DNA from: Spartobacteria bacterium
GTDB lineage: Bacteria > Verrucomicrobiota > Verrucomicrobiia > Chthoniobacterales > UBA6821
Assembly: GCA_947487385.1 (NCBI GenBank)
Contig: CANKWU010000015.1
Coordinates: 1 to 47,271 of the forward strand
Direction: 5' to 3'
Length of the DNA: 47,271 bases
The notes under the pieces were generated by a model. The model saw only the letters and a list, made by a program, of their open reading frames with translations, was not told the origin of the DNA and did not search any database. The translations under genes were made by a program, and so were the position numbers. Below, piece by piece: positions 6,974 to 14,590 of this stretch (the first letter of the stretch is position 1; every line of letters starts with the position of its first letter).

Positions 6974-7185
6974 CGTGCCATCACTTCATCCCTGACAAAG
7001 TGAAGGCGGATGACGCTGGGTGATTCAGCTTCATCCTCGAAGTAGCACTCTACCGCTTCTTTCACCATGGATCGCACTTCTTCCATGGTCTCTCCCTGAG
7101 TATGGATGCCAAATCCTAGCGCCGAGGCGGTATAGCCCCCCTCAGTCTCGTCTTCCCTGACCTCAAAGATGATCTCACTACTCAT
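6970..7185 (-). CDS. hicB: HicB-type antitoxin
   Basis: 71 residues from the ATG at 7185 (an upstream TTG at 7194 is less likely). The sequence IIFEVREDETEGGYTASALG, followed by IHTQGETMEEVRSMVKEAV, is the partial RNase-H-like fold of HicB, which covers the HicA active site. There is no obvious C-terminal DNA-binding helix-turn-helix, so autoregulation may need another factor. It is translationally coupled to hicA downstream. A second HicB-like gene lies just upstream (7210-7434). Confidence 0.8.
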   Translation of the reverse strand: MSSEIIFEVREDETEGGYTASALGFGIHTQGETMEEVRSMVKEAVECYFEDEAESPSVIRLHFVRDEVMAR

Positions 7186-7209
7186 GGGGAACAACTTAGC
7201 TCGAGCATC

Positions 7210-7434
7210 TTAATGCTGCAAGCAGGGGCTTGCCTTCCAAGCGTAGAACGCGGTGCTGGCAAGCATGTCATCGCCAGCCTCGACCTGATCGGCCAAGATG
7301 CGGAGTGCAAGAGCTTCCACGGATCGGATGGCTTCGTTACGTGTCACGCCGTAGCACATGCAACCCGGAATCATGGGGATCTCAGCGATCCATCGACCAT
7401 CCTCCTCCTGATCGATCTCAATGGAAATAGGCAT
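7210..7434 (-). CDS. Orphan HicB-like protein
   Basis: 74 residues from ATG 7434; an upstream GTG at 7449 adds five residues and is less likely. The body ISIEIDQEEDGRWIAEIPMI, then PGCMCYGVTRNEAIRSVEAL, is a HicB/DUF1902-type fold. It lies 24 bases upstream of the hicB-hicA pair on the same strand, giving two HicB-like proteins and one HicA. It may be a leftover from a second module that lost its toxin, or an additional regulator. It shows only family-level similarity to the other HicB, so a recent tandem duplication is unlikely. Confidence 0.7.
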   Translation of the reverse strand: MPISIEIDQEEDGRWIAEIPMIPGCMCYGVTRNEAIRSVEALALRILADQVEAGDDMLASTAFYAWKASPCLQH

Positions 7435-7846
7435 GACGCAAAGTTGCACCCAAGGTCATGAATTGCAAGCCGTGAGGCTGAAGGGGCTGGTGAAAAGCGA
7501 ACGGTGTGAAAGTGAGAAGGAAGCACCTGTGGCGAGGGGGATTGAAGATTGGATACTGTAGATGGGAGGGAGACTAGGGACGCGGAGGCAGAAGATGGGA
7601 GGGACGGGTTTCACCCGTCGTAGATGGCAGATAGAAGATGGGAGTTTGGGGAAGAGAGCGGAGAAGCTGGTGACAGGTGGGAAGGAAGTCTATTAGCTGA
7701 AGGGAGAACCGAGAGGGGGATGCTAAAGCGAAAGTCGAGGGACGAAGTGTCGAGAGTCGAGGGCTGGAGGTGGAGCAGAAGCTATCCACCCAACAGGGCT
7801 GAACGGGTTGTCGAGGGACGCAAGGAAACGCAGGAGGGATTGGTCC
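7435..7846. other. Repeat-filled intergenic stretch
   Basis: About 410 bases without a supported gene. It holds a fragment of the 'aagcgaacggtgtgaaagtg' repeat (also near 8610), a shortened purine-rich repeat at 7629-7685, and TCGAG-rich text around 7733-7770 resembling the 112-nt repeat's start. Open frames here are low complexity and were not accepted. Confidence 0.6.
7629..7685 (+). repeat. Dispersed purine-rich repeat, copy c (short)
   Basis: Contains AGATGGGAGTTTGGG, GAAGAGAGCGGAGAAG and GTGACAGGTGGGAAGG in the same order as 5586-5663 and 6368-6445, but lacks the first of the two GTGACAGG-type blocks. Confidence 0.55.
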
Positions 7847-8281
7847 CTAGTCGTTCTGAAGTGGGTTCCAGACCCGCGTGAAGCCGAATCCCTCGAAATC
7901 CTTGCCGTTGGCGGTAGCGAATTCACTCACACCATAATGCCGCAGGGTCGTGGCAAGACGGGCATCGATGATGCGCCGAATCGCGAAGTCGCGCTCGCTC
8001 GCCATGGCCCATACCTCCCCCATGATGGGAGCATTCTCGACGAGGGTCCAGTTTGGATTGGAGCGGAGAGCCCGGCAGAATGCCCCGGCTTCCTCGGCAG
8101 AATAAGGGTGTTGCATGATCCGGGCGTTGCGGAGCTTGAGGTAGGTCTCCACGAGCATCAGCTCGCAAACCACCACATCCTCGCGTTCTGCAAGTGACTC
8201 AAGGAAATCCCTAGCCGAGGTGTTCTCAGCAGAGTCGAGGTTGGAGGCGTGGACGAGGATATTTGTGTCGAAGGAAATCAT
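7847..8281 (-). CDS. vapC: PIN-domain toxin (VapC family)
   Basis: 144 residues. PIN motifs: D5 in ISFDTNILVHA, E45 in LMLVETYLKL, D106 in RRIIDARLA and NGKDF at 125-129. The subtype differs from the toxin at 4740-5144 (FDTNI opening and a GFTRVWNPL tail), so the two are separate acquisitions and not duplicates. Predicted Mg-dependent RNA cleavage; the target is unknown. It follows the ribbon-helix-helix antitoxin gene at 8303-8536 with a 21-base gap, forming a toxin-antitoxin operon. All four acidic positions seem present, so it should be active. Confidence 0.85.
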   Translation of the reverse strand: MISFDTNILVHASNLDSAENTSARDFLESLAEREDVVVCELMLVETYLKLRNARIMQHPYSAEEAGAFCRALRSNPNWTLVENAPIMGEVWAMASERDFAIRRIIDARLATTLRHYGVSEFATANGKDFEGFGFTRVWNPLQND

Positions 8282-8302
8282 GAGCGGGCAGGCGGCATGG
8301 AG

Positions 8303-8536
8303 CTACTCGCCATGAGCCAACTCGGTCCATTCTGTTTCCGGAGAAAGGAAGGCACCGCCATGCCGGGCCTCGGGAAGCTTCCAAGCACCGAGCCGCTTTC
8401 CAGACGCCGACTGGGTTGCCAGGAACATCTCCGCAGAGCGGCGTAGCGTCTCGGCTAGGGACCACTCCCTGTCGGAGGCGAGGTTCTTAAGTTGCCTGTA
8501 AAGGGCGTCGGGCAGCTGGATCTGCGTCTTGATCAT
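8303..8536 (-). CDS. vapB: Ribbon-helix-helix antitoxin (VapB type)
   Basis: 77 residues from the ATG at 8536. This start is preferred over 8572 because the ribbon-helix-helix fold begins at once: MIKTQIQLPDALYRQLKNLA, then SLAETLRRSAEMFLAT. The remaining ~40 residues (GKRLGAWKLPEARHGGAF) would wrap the PIN toxin encoded just downstream. RHH antitoxins dimerise, bind an operator and repress their own operon. Confidence 0.8.
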   Translation of the reverse strand: MIKTQIQLPDALYRQLKNLASDREWSLAETLRRSAEMFLATQSASGKRLGAWKLPEARHGGAFLSPETEWTELAHGE

Positions 8537-8836
8537 GATGGAAAATCTCCATCGGAATGGATATGATGTCAACTTGCTTCCTTGGAAGATTTGGGGAGAG
8601 ATCGATGGTTAAAAGCGAACGGTGTGAACGTGGGAAGGTACCGAAGGGAATACCTAGGGTGCGGGAGATGGAAGCTTGAAGATAGAAGTCGGGCGGAGGG
8701 CTGAGGGCTAAAGGGGAAGTCGAAGGACGATGATCGGATTAACGAAAGGCTGGCCTTCCTTCTGAAACGCTTAAACTCGAGGAAGCATCCCTGATCACGG
8801 ATTGACACAATTTCTGAATCAGATGAAATCTGTCTT
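8537..8836. other. Intergenic stretch with degenerate repeats
   Basis: Exactly 300 bases without a gene. AAAGCGAACGGTGTGAACGTG near 8612 repeats text from around 7495. AAGTCGAAGGACGA followed by GAAAGGCTG and CTGAAACGCT (about 8718-8775) looks like a decayed third copy of the 112-nt direct repeat. The promoter of the plus-strand gene at 8837 should lie here but was not identified. Confidence 0.5.
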
Positions 8837-9856
8837 ATGTTCCAAGATGCTGTTCATAGCCTGATCGTTCAACCAGATGATGGGATCGCCCCGATCCTGG
8901 GCACCGTCGAAAATGCCAAGCACTCGCTCGACATCAAGATGTTCCAGTTCACCGACCCCGTCCTGATCGAGGCGGTGATCGCTGCCCACAAGCGGGGAGT
9001 CAAAGTCCGCGTGATGCTGAATCCCTCGCGCTTCACAGGGGAGCATGACAATGACGAGGCCTTCGAGCTCTTCAAGAATGCGAAGGTGAACGTGAAGGAG
9101 ACGAATCCGAAGTACCCGATTACCCATGAGAAATCGATGGTTGTGGATAACAAACAGGCCTTCATCATGTCTCTCAACTGGGCCCCGAAGTATTTCGGAC
9201 TGACCCGCGACTATGGTCTGGTCACAAATGATCCTGAGGAGGTCTCCGAGGTGGCGGGCTGCTTCGAAGCCGACTGGAACCGCGAAGACTTCGTTCCTCC
9301 CGCAGTCTCCAACCTGATCTGGAGCGTCGGACGCTCTCGTCAGGAGGTGATCGACTTTATCGATGGGGCCAACAAGACGCTCTACATCCAGCATGAGAAG
9401 TATGTCGATACTCCGGTCATCGAGGCTCTCGTCCGCGCCAAGATGAAACGGGAGGTGAAGGTCCATGCGACAGCCCTGCCGGTGCATTCCCTCAGGGACT
9501 TCTACATTGTCGAAGGGGTCGCGGGCCTCAGGCTGCTCGAGGATCTCGGAATCCATGTCCACAAGCTCCATGGTGTCCACCTCCATGCGAAGCTGATCCT
9601 GGCCGATAAGCACCGGGCGCTGCTGAGCTCCTTCAACATCTATCCGAAGTGCTTCAACGAACGTCGTGAACTCGGCATCCGCTTCAGCGATCCCGACCTG
9701 ATTAAGCGGCTGGTGAAGATCTTCGAATCGGACTGGGAAAGCTCCAAGAGGATGGACCTCACCGATAAGGGGATCCAAGCCGACCAGGAAAAACACGCCG
9801 CCAAGGTGCTGGCTGAGCAAAAAGAAGGCAATGCCGGTGGAAGCCCCCAATCCTGA
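8837..9856 (+). CDS. Phospholipase D-like protein with two HKD motifs
   Basis: 339 residues with the two-domain PLD layout. The first HKD motif is THEKSMVVDN (H97, K99, D104) and the second is LHAKLILADKH (H250, K252, D257). Each is followed by the usual small-residue stretch (SLNW, SSFN). Known members include cardiolipin synthases, which transfer phosphatidyl groups between phosphatidylglycerol molecules, and nucleases. There is no N-terminal membrane segment, unlike classical Cls, so a soluble PLD-family phosphodiesterase or transphosphatidylase is likely. The 3' end overlaps the next gene (chromate transporter, 9831) by 26 bases. A long open frame on the opposite strand is a shadow. Confidence 0.8.
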   Translation: MFQDAVHSLIVQPDDGIAPILGTVENAKHSLDIKMFQFTDPVLIEAVIAAHKRGVKVRVMLNPSRFTGEHDNDEAFELFKNAKVNVKETNPKYPITHEKSMVVDNKQAFIMSLNWAPKYFGLTRDYGLVTNDPEEVSEVAGCFEADWNREDFVPPAVSNLIWSVGRSRQEVIDFIDGANKTLYIQHEKYVDTPVIEALVRAKMKREVKVHATALPVHSLRDFYIVEGVAGLRLLEDLGIHVHKLHGVHLHAKLILADKHRALLSSFNIYPKCFNERRELGIRFSDPDLIKRLVKIFESDWESSKRMDLTDKGIQADQEKHAAKVLAEQKEGNAGGSPQS

Positions 9857-10472
9857 CGCCACTCCCCAGCCGGTCAGTTCGGATACGCCAAGGGTAAGCC
9901 CTGAAGTCAGTCTCTGGGAATTGGTTTTCTTTTTCGGTCTGATCGGACTTACCAGCTTCGGCGGTGGTCTGACGGCCTACATCCGCCGTCTGGCGGTAAC
10001 GCAGAAGGGGTGGTTGACCGACGAGGAGTTCTTCTCGGCGCTGGCGATCGTTCAGATCCTGCCCGGAGCACGGGTGGTCGGCATCTCGATTTATATCGGG
10101 AATCACCTGCGGGGGCTGCTCGGGGCCGCTCTGGCCCTTCTCTCGATCATGATGCCCCCCTTCCTTCTCGTCTGCTTTCTGGGGTTGCTCTATTTCCACT
10201 ATGGGGAAAACTCCGACTCCAAGGCCCTGCTGGCAGGGGTGACAGCGGTGGCCTGCGGGCTGATGGCGAGCATGGTGTTTGAAGCCGGTCAGAAGTCGAT
10301 CCGAGGAGTCTTCGATGTCGTGATGATCATCGTGACGTTTCTTCTCGTCCGACTCGGCCACATGCACGTCCAGTATGTGATCCTGCTTCTTGCCCCCATT
10401 GCTATCTGGTGGCACCGTCCACGTCCCGAAATCAAAGGGGATGATCTGAATCAGAAAGGATCCACTCCATAA
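9831..10472 (+). CDS. chrA: Chromate transporter family protein, N-terminal half type
   Basis: 213 residues. After a Pro/Ser-rich leader it shows the CHR signature FFFGLIGLTSFGGGLTAY, and AVTQKGWLTDEEFFSALAIV, then PGARVVGISIYIG. About five to six membrane segments follow. Short-chain CHR proteins work in pairs, each equal to half of a long ChrA, and export chromate with proton motive force. Its partner follows 8 bases downstream (10481). The start overlaps the upstream PLD gene, so an internal start near residue 20-25 is possible. The substrate may be something other than chromate. Confidence 0.8.
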   Translation: MPVEAPNPDATPQPVSSDTPRVSPEVSLWELVFFFGLIGLTSFGGGLTAYIRRLAVTQKGWLTDEEFFSALAIVQILPGARVVGISIYIGNHLRGLLGAALALLSIMMPPFLLVCFLGLLYFHYGENSDSKALLAGVTAVACGLMASMVFEAGQKSIRGVFDVVMIIVTFLLVRLGHMHVQYVILLLAPIAIWWHRPRPEIKGDDLNQKGSTP

Positions 10473-10480
10473 TCCACCCT

Positions 10481-11023
10481 ATGATCCAGACCTTCGGACA
10501 TCTTGTGGCGTTGTTTATGATCCTTTCGATTTCCGCATTCGGCGGAGGGAAGGTGGTCCTGCCGACATTGCAGCATCAGGCGGTGGATAAATTCCACTGG
10601 ATGACGAACCAACAGTTCGTTGATCTCTTCGGTATCAGCATCATCGACGGTCCCTCAATGATGGTGGTGACCCTCGTGGGTCTGAAGGCCTGCCTTCAAT
10701 ATGGTTACGTCATTGCGATCCTCGGAGCCCTGGTCGCGACCATCGCGATGTTCCTCCCCAGCTCAATCCTGGTCCTGATCGTGGGGCGCTACTGGGACAG
10801 TTGGAAAACCTCCCCCTGGCACGAATCCATCCAGCGCGCGATGATGCCGATCTCCACGGGACTTATTCTCGCCGCTGCTTTCATTATCGCAAGACACTCG
10901 ATTCACACAATCCCGACGGCCATCATGGGGATTATCGCGCTCTGCCTGATGCTCTTCACTAAGCTCAACCCGGTGATCATGATCGTCGCGGCGGCGGCGA
11001 TAAGTTGGGTGTTTCTGCGGTAG
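10481..11023 (+). CDS. chrA: Chromate transporter family protein, C-terminal half type
   Basis: 180 residues. It has the second CHR-domain signature ISAFGGGKVVLPTLQHQAV, then MTNQQFVDLFGISIIDGPSMM, where the usual PGP is replaced by DGP. Five to six hydrophobic helices follow. It pairs with the protein at 9831-10472 to make a complete antiparallel CHR transporter in the inner membrane. The 8-base spacing indicates an operon with it and with the PLD gene. Both halves are of normal length for short-chain CHR proteins. Confidence 0.8.
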   Translation: MIQTFGHLVALFMILSISAFGGGKVVLPTLQHQAVDKFHWMTNQQFVDLFGISIIDGPSMMVVTLVGLKACLQYGYVIAILGALVATIAMFLPSSILVLIVGRYWDSWKTSPWHESIQRAMMPISTGLILAAAFIIARHSIHTIPTAIMGIIALCLMLFTKLNPVIMIVAAAAISWVFLR

Positions 11024-11086
11024 GAATTAAGAGGGGTTAAAGAGTTGACGGGTTACTTTAGAAATCAGGAAGAGAGACATCCCGAA

Positions 11087-13186
11087 TCACCTTAAGACAG
11101 AGAGGGACCAAGGAGGAATCGTTAACGGTTGATCCGCGGGAATCTTGGTGGATGCAGGGGAAAGATTGAGGGAGGGATGCCCGTTGGCTCCATCGGGATG
11201 CCAGGCATATTGGGCGGAGGAGTAGGTGGTCACCGTGCGGAACTCACAACCTGATCCTTTCACGGAAAGCACTGCCGGAGCCTTTGCGTCCTTATTGATC
11301 ACAAGCAAGGAAAGATCCCCATCGGGACGCCTCACCGCGAAGGCGCTGATCATTCCCTTGCGGTCATCTCTGATGCGAACTGGCAGCACCTGATGCTTTC
11401 CTCCGCGGCCATCGAGCCAGTCTTGATTCATGAGTCGCAGCGCACGAAAGGTGGCAACGGAAGTGATTCCCTTATTCCCCTTCCCCTTCCTCTCCCCCTC
11501 CTTCTCCAAAAGCATGAGCTGATTACCCCAGGAGCCGCTGCTGCCATCGAGTTTGTTCGGCTCGTAGCCATAGTAGTAGAGCGAATCCCCTCCACCGCAG
11601 AGAAACTGGGCAGATATCTCGGCATTGAGCAAGGCTCCACTGAGATCGACTTCCTGGCGGCATGGAAAGACGGAGTAGTTGTACTCACCGATCACCAGGG
11701 GCAGGTGAAAGGAGCTCATCAGTCGCATGGTGCGCGAGAGCATCCCCGAGGCCTTCGGAATCTGGTTCGACTCCTTTCCATCAACATCATCAAAGGGATA
11801 CCACTCGAAGGAGATAAAGCGGAAATCGTCGGCTTGATTCCTGCGCCTGAGCTCTCGGAGAAAATCCCGAATCCACCAACGTTTGTCAAAACGGTAGGTC
11901 TGGTCATCTCCCGGCTCGACATCCAGCGTGACAAAACTCGGCCCGCCCATCACGGCTCTTGGAAAAACTTTCCTAACTCCACGACTTGCCTGGGCGTAGA
12001 GCGCACCGAAATCCTTGGGATCGATCCTCTGACCATCAGGCTCCTCACCAAGCTCGAGACGGTTGACCGGCATAGCCGAACGCATTGCGTAAGCGGCTAA
12101 CCCAACAGCATTCTCCGGCGTGTCGTAGAGGACAGGAAGGGAAAGCATCATCGGCAGCCCTCGGGTGATCCCGCATCGCTGAAAAAGATCGAACCCAGGC
12201 TGTTCCACCTTCGGGTCCCGGTCGTCGGCACGGTGCCAGGGATCGGTCGAGGAAGCATAGGTGATCGTTTGCCCCTTGCCGGGGGTATGGATAACGTGAT
12301 CGTCAAAAGAATAGTTATCCGCTGCTCCCATGCTGAGTTCACGGATCGCGTAGCCAAGATGATCCCGTGGATCATTCGCTCCCGGCATCGCTGTACCCGA
12401 ACTCTCGGTCATCCAGATCCGGAGGTAACGGGCCTTCACCGGATGCTCCGCAAGCTTCAGGAACTGGTCGCCTCCTTTACTCTCTGAAACGACACCATGC
12501 GCAAAGGAATGCCAGACATTCCAAGGGTGGCCGCCGTAATAGGTTCTCCCCTTGGTGGCATACTCGACTTGAAATCTGGTGGCATAGGGCTGGGCCCACT
12601 GGATCCGGATTGCATTCAGAGGAACCGGCTTCCCAAAATCAATCACCACCCATTGGGGATGACGGGAGTCAGGTTCTCCAGTGAACTGTTTGCAGAGGTA
12701 GGGATTGCTCTTCCAAAAGGTCTTGGGATCGCCGTCATCGAGTCGCGAATAACCGTCGTCGTTTGCCTCATCAAGGGTGTTTCCCCGCCGGGGCAGCTTG
12801 TATCCATAGGAAAGCAGGATCGGATGAGCTGGATCAGGCTTGGCCTCGGAAGTCCAGTAGCCTTGGGAATGGCAGGGATCGCTCCACGATCCCCTCGGAT
12901 TCCAGTGCCATGCTTCCACGGCCAGTTCTGTGCGGAGTCTCACAGAAACCGGACCCAATCCCGCTCCCAGCATCTGCTCCACATTCTCCCGGGAGAGCAT
13001 ACGCAGGCAATCCCCCTGCTCGTGCCCGTCAATTCCCGCCCCAAAGGCCTTGCGGGGATCAAACGATCGCGTCGGGCGGTTGGTGTCGATCGAGATGGTG
13101 ATTTGAACGGGTTGTTCAGCGGAACAAAGCACCCCATTCAGGAAGATGAAAAGCAGAAGAAATCTCACGGGAGCTAAAGGGATCAA
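11087..13186 (-). CDS. Secreted clan GH-A-like glycosidase with inserted discoidin domain
   Basis: 699 residues. The signal peptide is MIPLAPVRFLLLFIFLNGVL, ending near CSA. Residues ~140-290 are an F5/8 type C (discoidin) module: DGYSRLDDGDPKTFWKSN, WVVIDFGKPVPLNAIRIQW and VKARYLRIWM. The flanking segments form a TIM barrel. LELGEEPDG (E381/E382) fits the acid/base site after strand 4, and LPLVIGEYNYS (E501) the nucleophile after strand 7. A beta-sandwich domain (LSLLVINKDA, ending PPWSLSVLR) closes the protein, as in GH39/GH30/GH51-like enzymes. It probably acts outside the cell on a polysaccharide. The exact GH family and substrate are not known. It is a stand-alone gene. Confidence 0.7.
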   Translation of the reverse strand: MIPLAPVRFLLLFIFLNGVLCSAEQPVQITISIDTNRPTRSFDPRKAFGAGIDGHEQGDCLRMLSRENVEQMLGAGLGPVSVRLRTELAVEAWHWNPRGSWSDPCHSQGYWTSEAKPDPAHPILLSYGYKLPRRGNTLDEANDDGYSRLDDGDPKTFWKSNPYLCKQFTGEPDSRHPQWVVIDFGKPVPLNAIRIQWAQPYATRFQVEYATKGRTYYGGHPWNVWHSFAHGVVSESKGGDQFLKLAEHPVKARYLRIWMTESSGTAMPGANDPRDHLGYAIRELSMGAADNYSFDDHVIHTPGKGQTITYASSTDPWHRADDRDPKVEQPGFDLFQRCGITRGLPMMLSLPVLYDTPENAVGLAAYAMRSAMPVNRLELGEEPDGQRIDPKDFGALYAQASRGVRKVFPRAVMGGPSFVTLDVEPGDDQTYRFDKRWWIRDFLRELRRRNQADDFRFISFEWYPFDDVDGKESNQIPKASGMLSRTMRLMSSFHLPLVIGEYNYSVFPCRQEVDLSGALLNAEISAQFLCGGGDSLYYYGYEPNKLDGSSGSWGNQLMLLEKEGERKGKGNKGITSVATFRALRLMNQDWLDGRGGKHQVLPVRIRDDRKGMISAFAVRRPDGDLSLLVINKDAKAPAVLSVKGSGCEFRTVTTYSSAQYAWHPDGANGHPSLNLSPASTKIPADQPLTIPPWSLSVLR

Positions 13187-13251
13187 AAAGATGAAAGGAG
13201 GAGCTAAGAGGTTTTAGCGGTTGGCGACAAGGAAGCACCCTAGACGCGGAA

Positions 13252-13315
13252 CAGCCCGCGACTTTACAGTCGCGGGCTGCCTCTGGGTGGACTTCCCCAT
13301 GGCAAAACCATGGGG
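13252..13315 (-). other. Two strong hairpins downstream of nrdB
   Basis: CAGCCCGCGACT (13252-13263) pairs with 13268-13279 in a perfect 12-bp stem; the minus-strand loop GTAA is a GNRA tetraloop. CCCCATGG (13295-13302) pairs with CCATGGGG (13308-13315) across a 5-base loop. They lie in the 262-base gap between nrdB and the glycosidase gene. No T run follows, so they may be 3'-end stabilisers or part of a repeat element and not simple terminators. Confidence 0.5.
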
Positions 13316-13448
13316 GTCTCGGGGAGGAAATCTTATTTAGATGTTGAGCAGGGATTTTAGATGATGGGCCAGTACTACGAGCTAGAGCTGTAGTGAATCA
13401 ACAACTGAAAAATAATGCCGTACCACCACGTCCAATGCACCCCTTAAA

Positions 13449-14510
13449 TTACCATTCGAGTTGCCCAGCATTCTGATAGGCCGTCACCTTGGTCTCAAAG
13501 AAGTTGGCTTCCTTGGAAAGATCAGCCACCTCACTCATCCATGGGAAGGGATTCTGGCTGCCGAACTCCTGAGTCATGTGGAGGCGGTCGAAGCGACGGT
13601 CGGCAATATACTGGACGTACTCGCGGAAGAGTCCGGCATTGAGTCCAAGGATGCCGCGGGGCATGCAATCCTGAGCGTAGGCGATCTCGAGCTCAACGGC
13701 CTTCAGGATCATGGCACGGACCTCAGCCTCGAGCTGCGGCGTCCAGGCCTCGGGGTTCTCCTCGCGGATGCCATTGATGAGGTCGATGCCGAAGTTCAGG
13801 TGGATCGATTCGTCGCGCATGATGTACTCGAACTGCTGGCCGATACCGACCATCTTGTTCTGCCTCTTGAAAGAGAGGAGCATGACAAAGCCGCTATAAA
13901 AGAAGATCCCCTCCATGATGACGTAGAAGCCTACTAGGTTCTTAATGAACTTCTGAAGCCCCTCAGTGGTGTCAGTAGAAAATCCATCCTCCATGATGGA
14001 GGCGGTGAGGGTCATCTCGAAGGCATCCTTGTCATGGATGGAATTGACCTCATGGTACATGTTGAAAATCTCACGCTGATCGAGCGAGAGGCTCTCCACG
14101 ATGTACTGGAAGGTGTGGGTGTGGATCGCCTCCTCAAACGCCTGACGGAGCATGTACTGCCGGGCCTCGGGATTGGTGACATGCTTGAAGATCGCAAGCA
14201 CGATGTTATTACCCACAAGGCTCTCGGCGGTGCTGAAGAAGCCGAGATTCCTCATGATGACCTGACGCTCCTCGGCAGTGAGCCGGTTGGACTTCCAGAG
14301 CTCGATATCACGCTGCATCGGGATCTCGTTGGGCATCCAGTGGTTGGCGCAACCCTTGGTGTAGTAGTCCCAGGCCCAAGTGTACTTCAGGGGCATGAGC
14401 TGGTTCACATCGACCTGCTTGCAGTTGACCAGGCGTTTCTGATCGGGATCGATCCGCTTGGTAAGGTCATGGAAGTTGGCAGGTTGGGTAGTGGAAGAGC
14501 AGCAGGACAT
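13449..14510 (-). CDS. nrdB: Ribonucleotide reductase small subunit, class Ic type
   Basis: 353 residues. It supplies the oxidising cofactor for deoxyribonucleotide synthesis by NrdA. The ferritin-like ligands are E96 ([10 protein letters not shown]), E127 and H130 ([10 protein letters not shown]), E200 (YVIMEGIFF), E234 and H237 ([11 protein letters not shown]). The position of the radical tyrosine is F134 (HTHTF), as in the Chlamydia trachomatis enzyme (F127). Each residue listed is exactly seven higher than its chlamydial counterpart (E89, E120, H123, F127, E193, E227, H230). Such proteins use a Mn/Fe centre in place of a tyrosyl radical. The C-terminal tail (NAGQLEW) would dock to NrdA. 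The gene lies 80 bases downstream of nrdA. Confidence 0.93.
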   Translation of the reverse strand: MSCCSSTTQPANFHDLTKRIDPDQKRLVNCKQVDVNQLMPLKYTWAWDYYTKGCANHWMPNEIPMQRDIELWKSNRLTAEERQVIMRNLGFFSTAESLVGNNIVLAIFKHVTNPEARQYMLRQAFEEAIHTHTFQYIVESLSLDQREIFNMYHEVNSIHDKDAFEMTLTASIMEDGFSTDTTEGLQKFIKNLVGFYVIMEGIFFYSGFVMLLSFKRQNKMVGIGQQFEYIMRDESIHLNFGIDLINGIREENPEAWTPQLEAEVRAMILKAVELEIAYAQDCMPRGILGLNAGLFREYVQYIADRRFDRLHMTQEFGSQNPFPWMSEVADLSKEANFFETKVTAYQNAGQLEW

Positions 14511-14590
14511 GGCTTTAGGGGTATGGCGTTTCGTTGGGTTTAAGTTACGTGAGTATTGTTATTTTTTCCAGTGGGGTATTCCCGTCCGGG

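Noticed and set aside
8819-9862. 347-residue open frame on the minus strand opposite the phospholipase-D-like gene
   Set aside because: The plus-strand frame has both HKD motifs; the antisense product is low-complexity His/Asp/Leu-rich shadow sequence.
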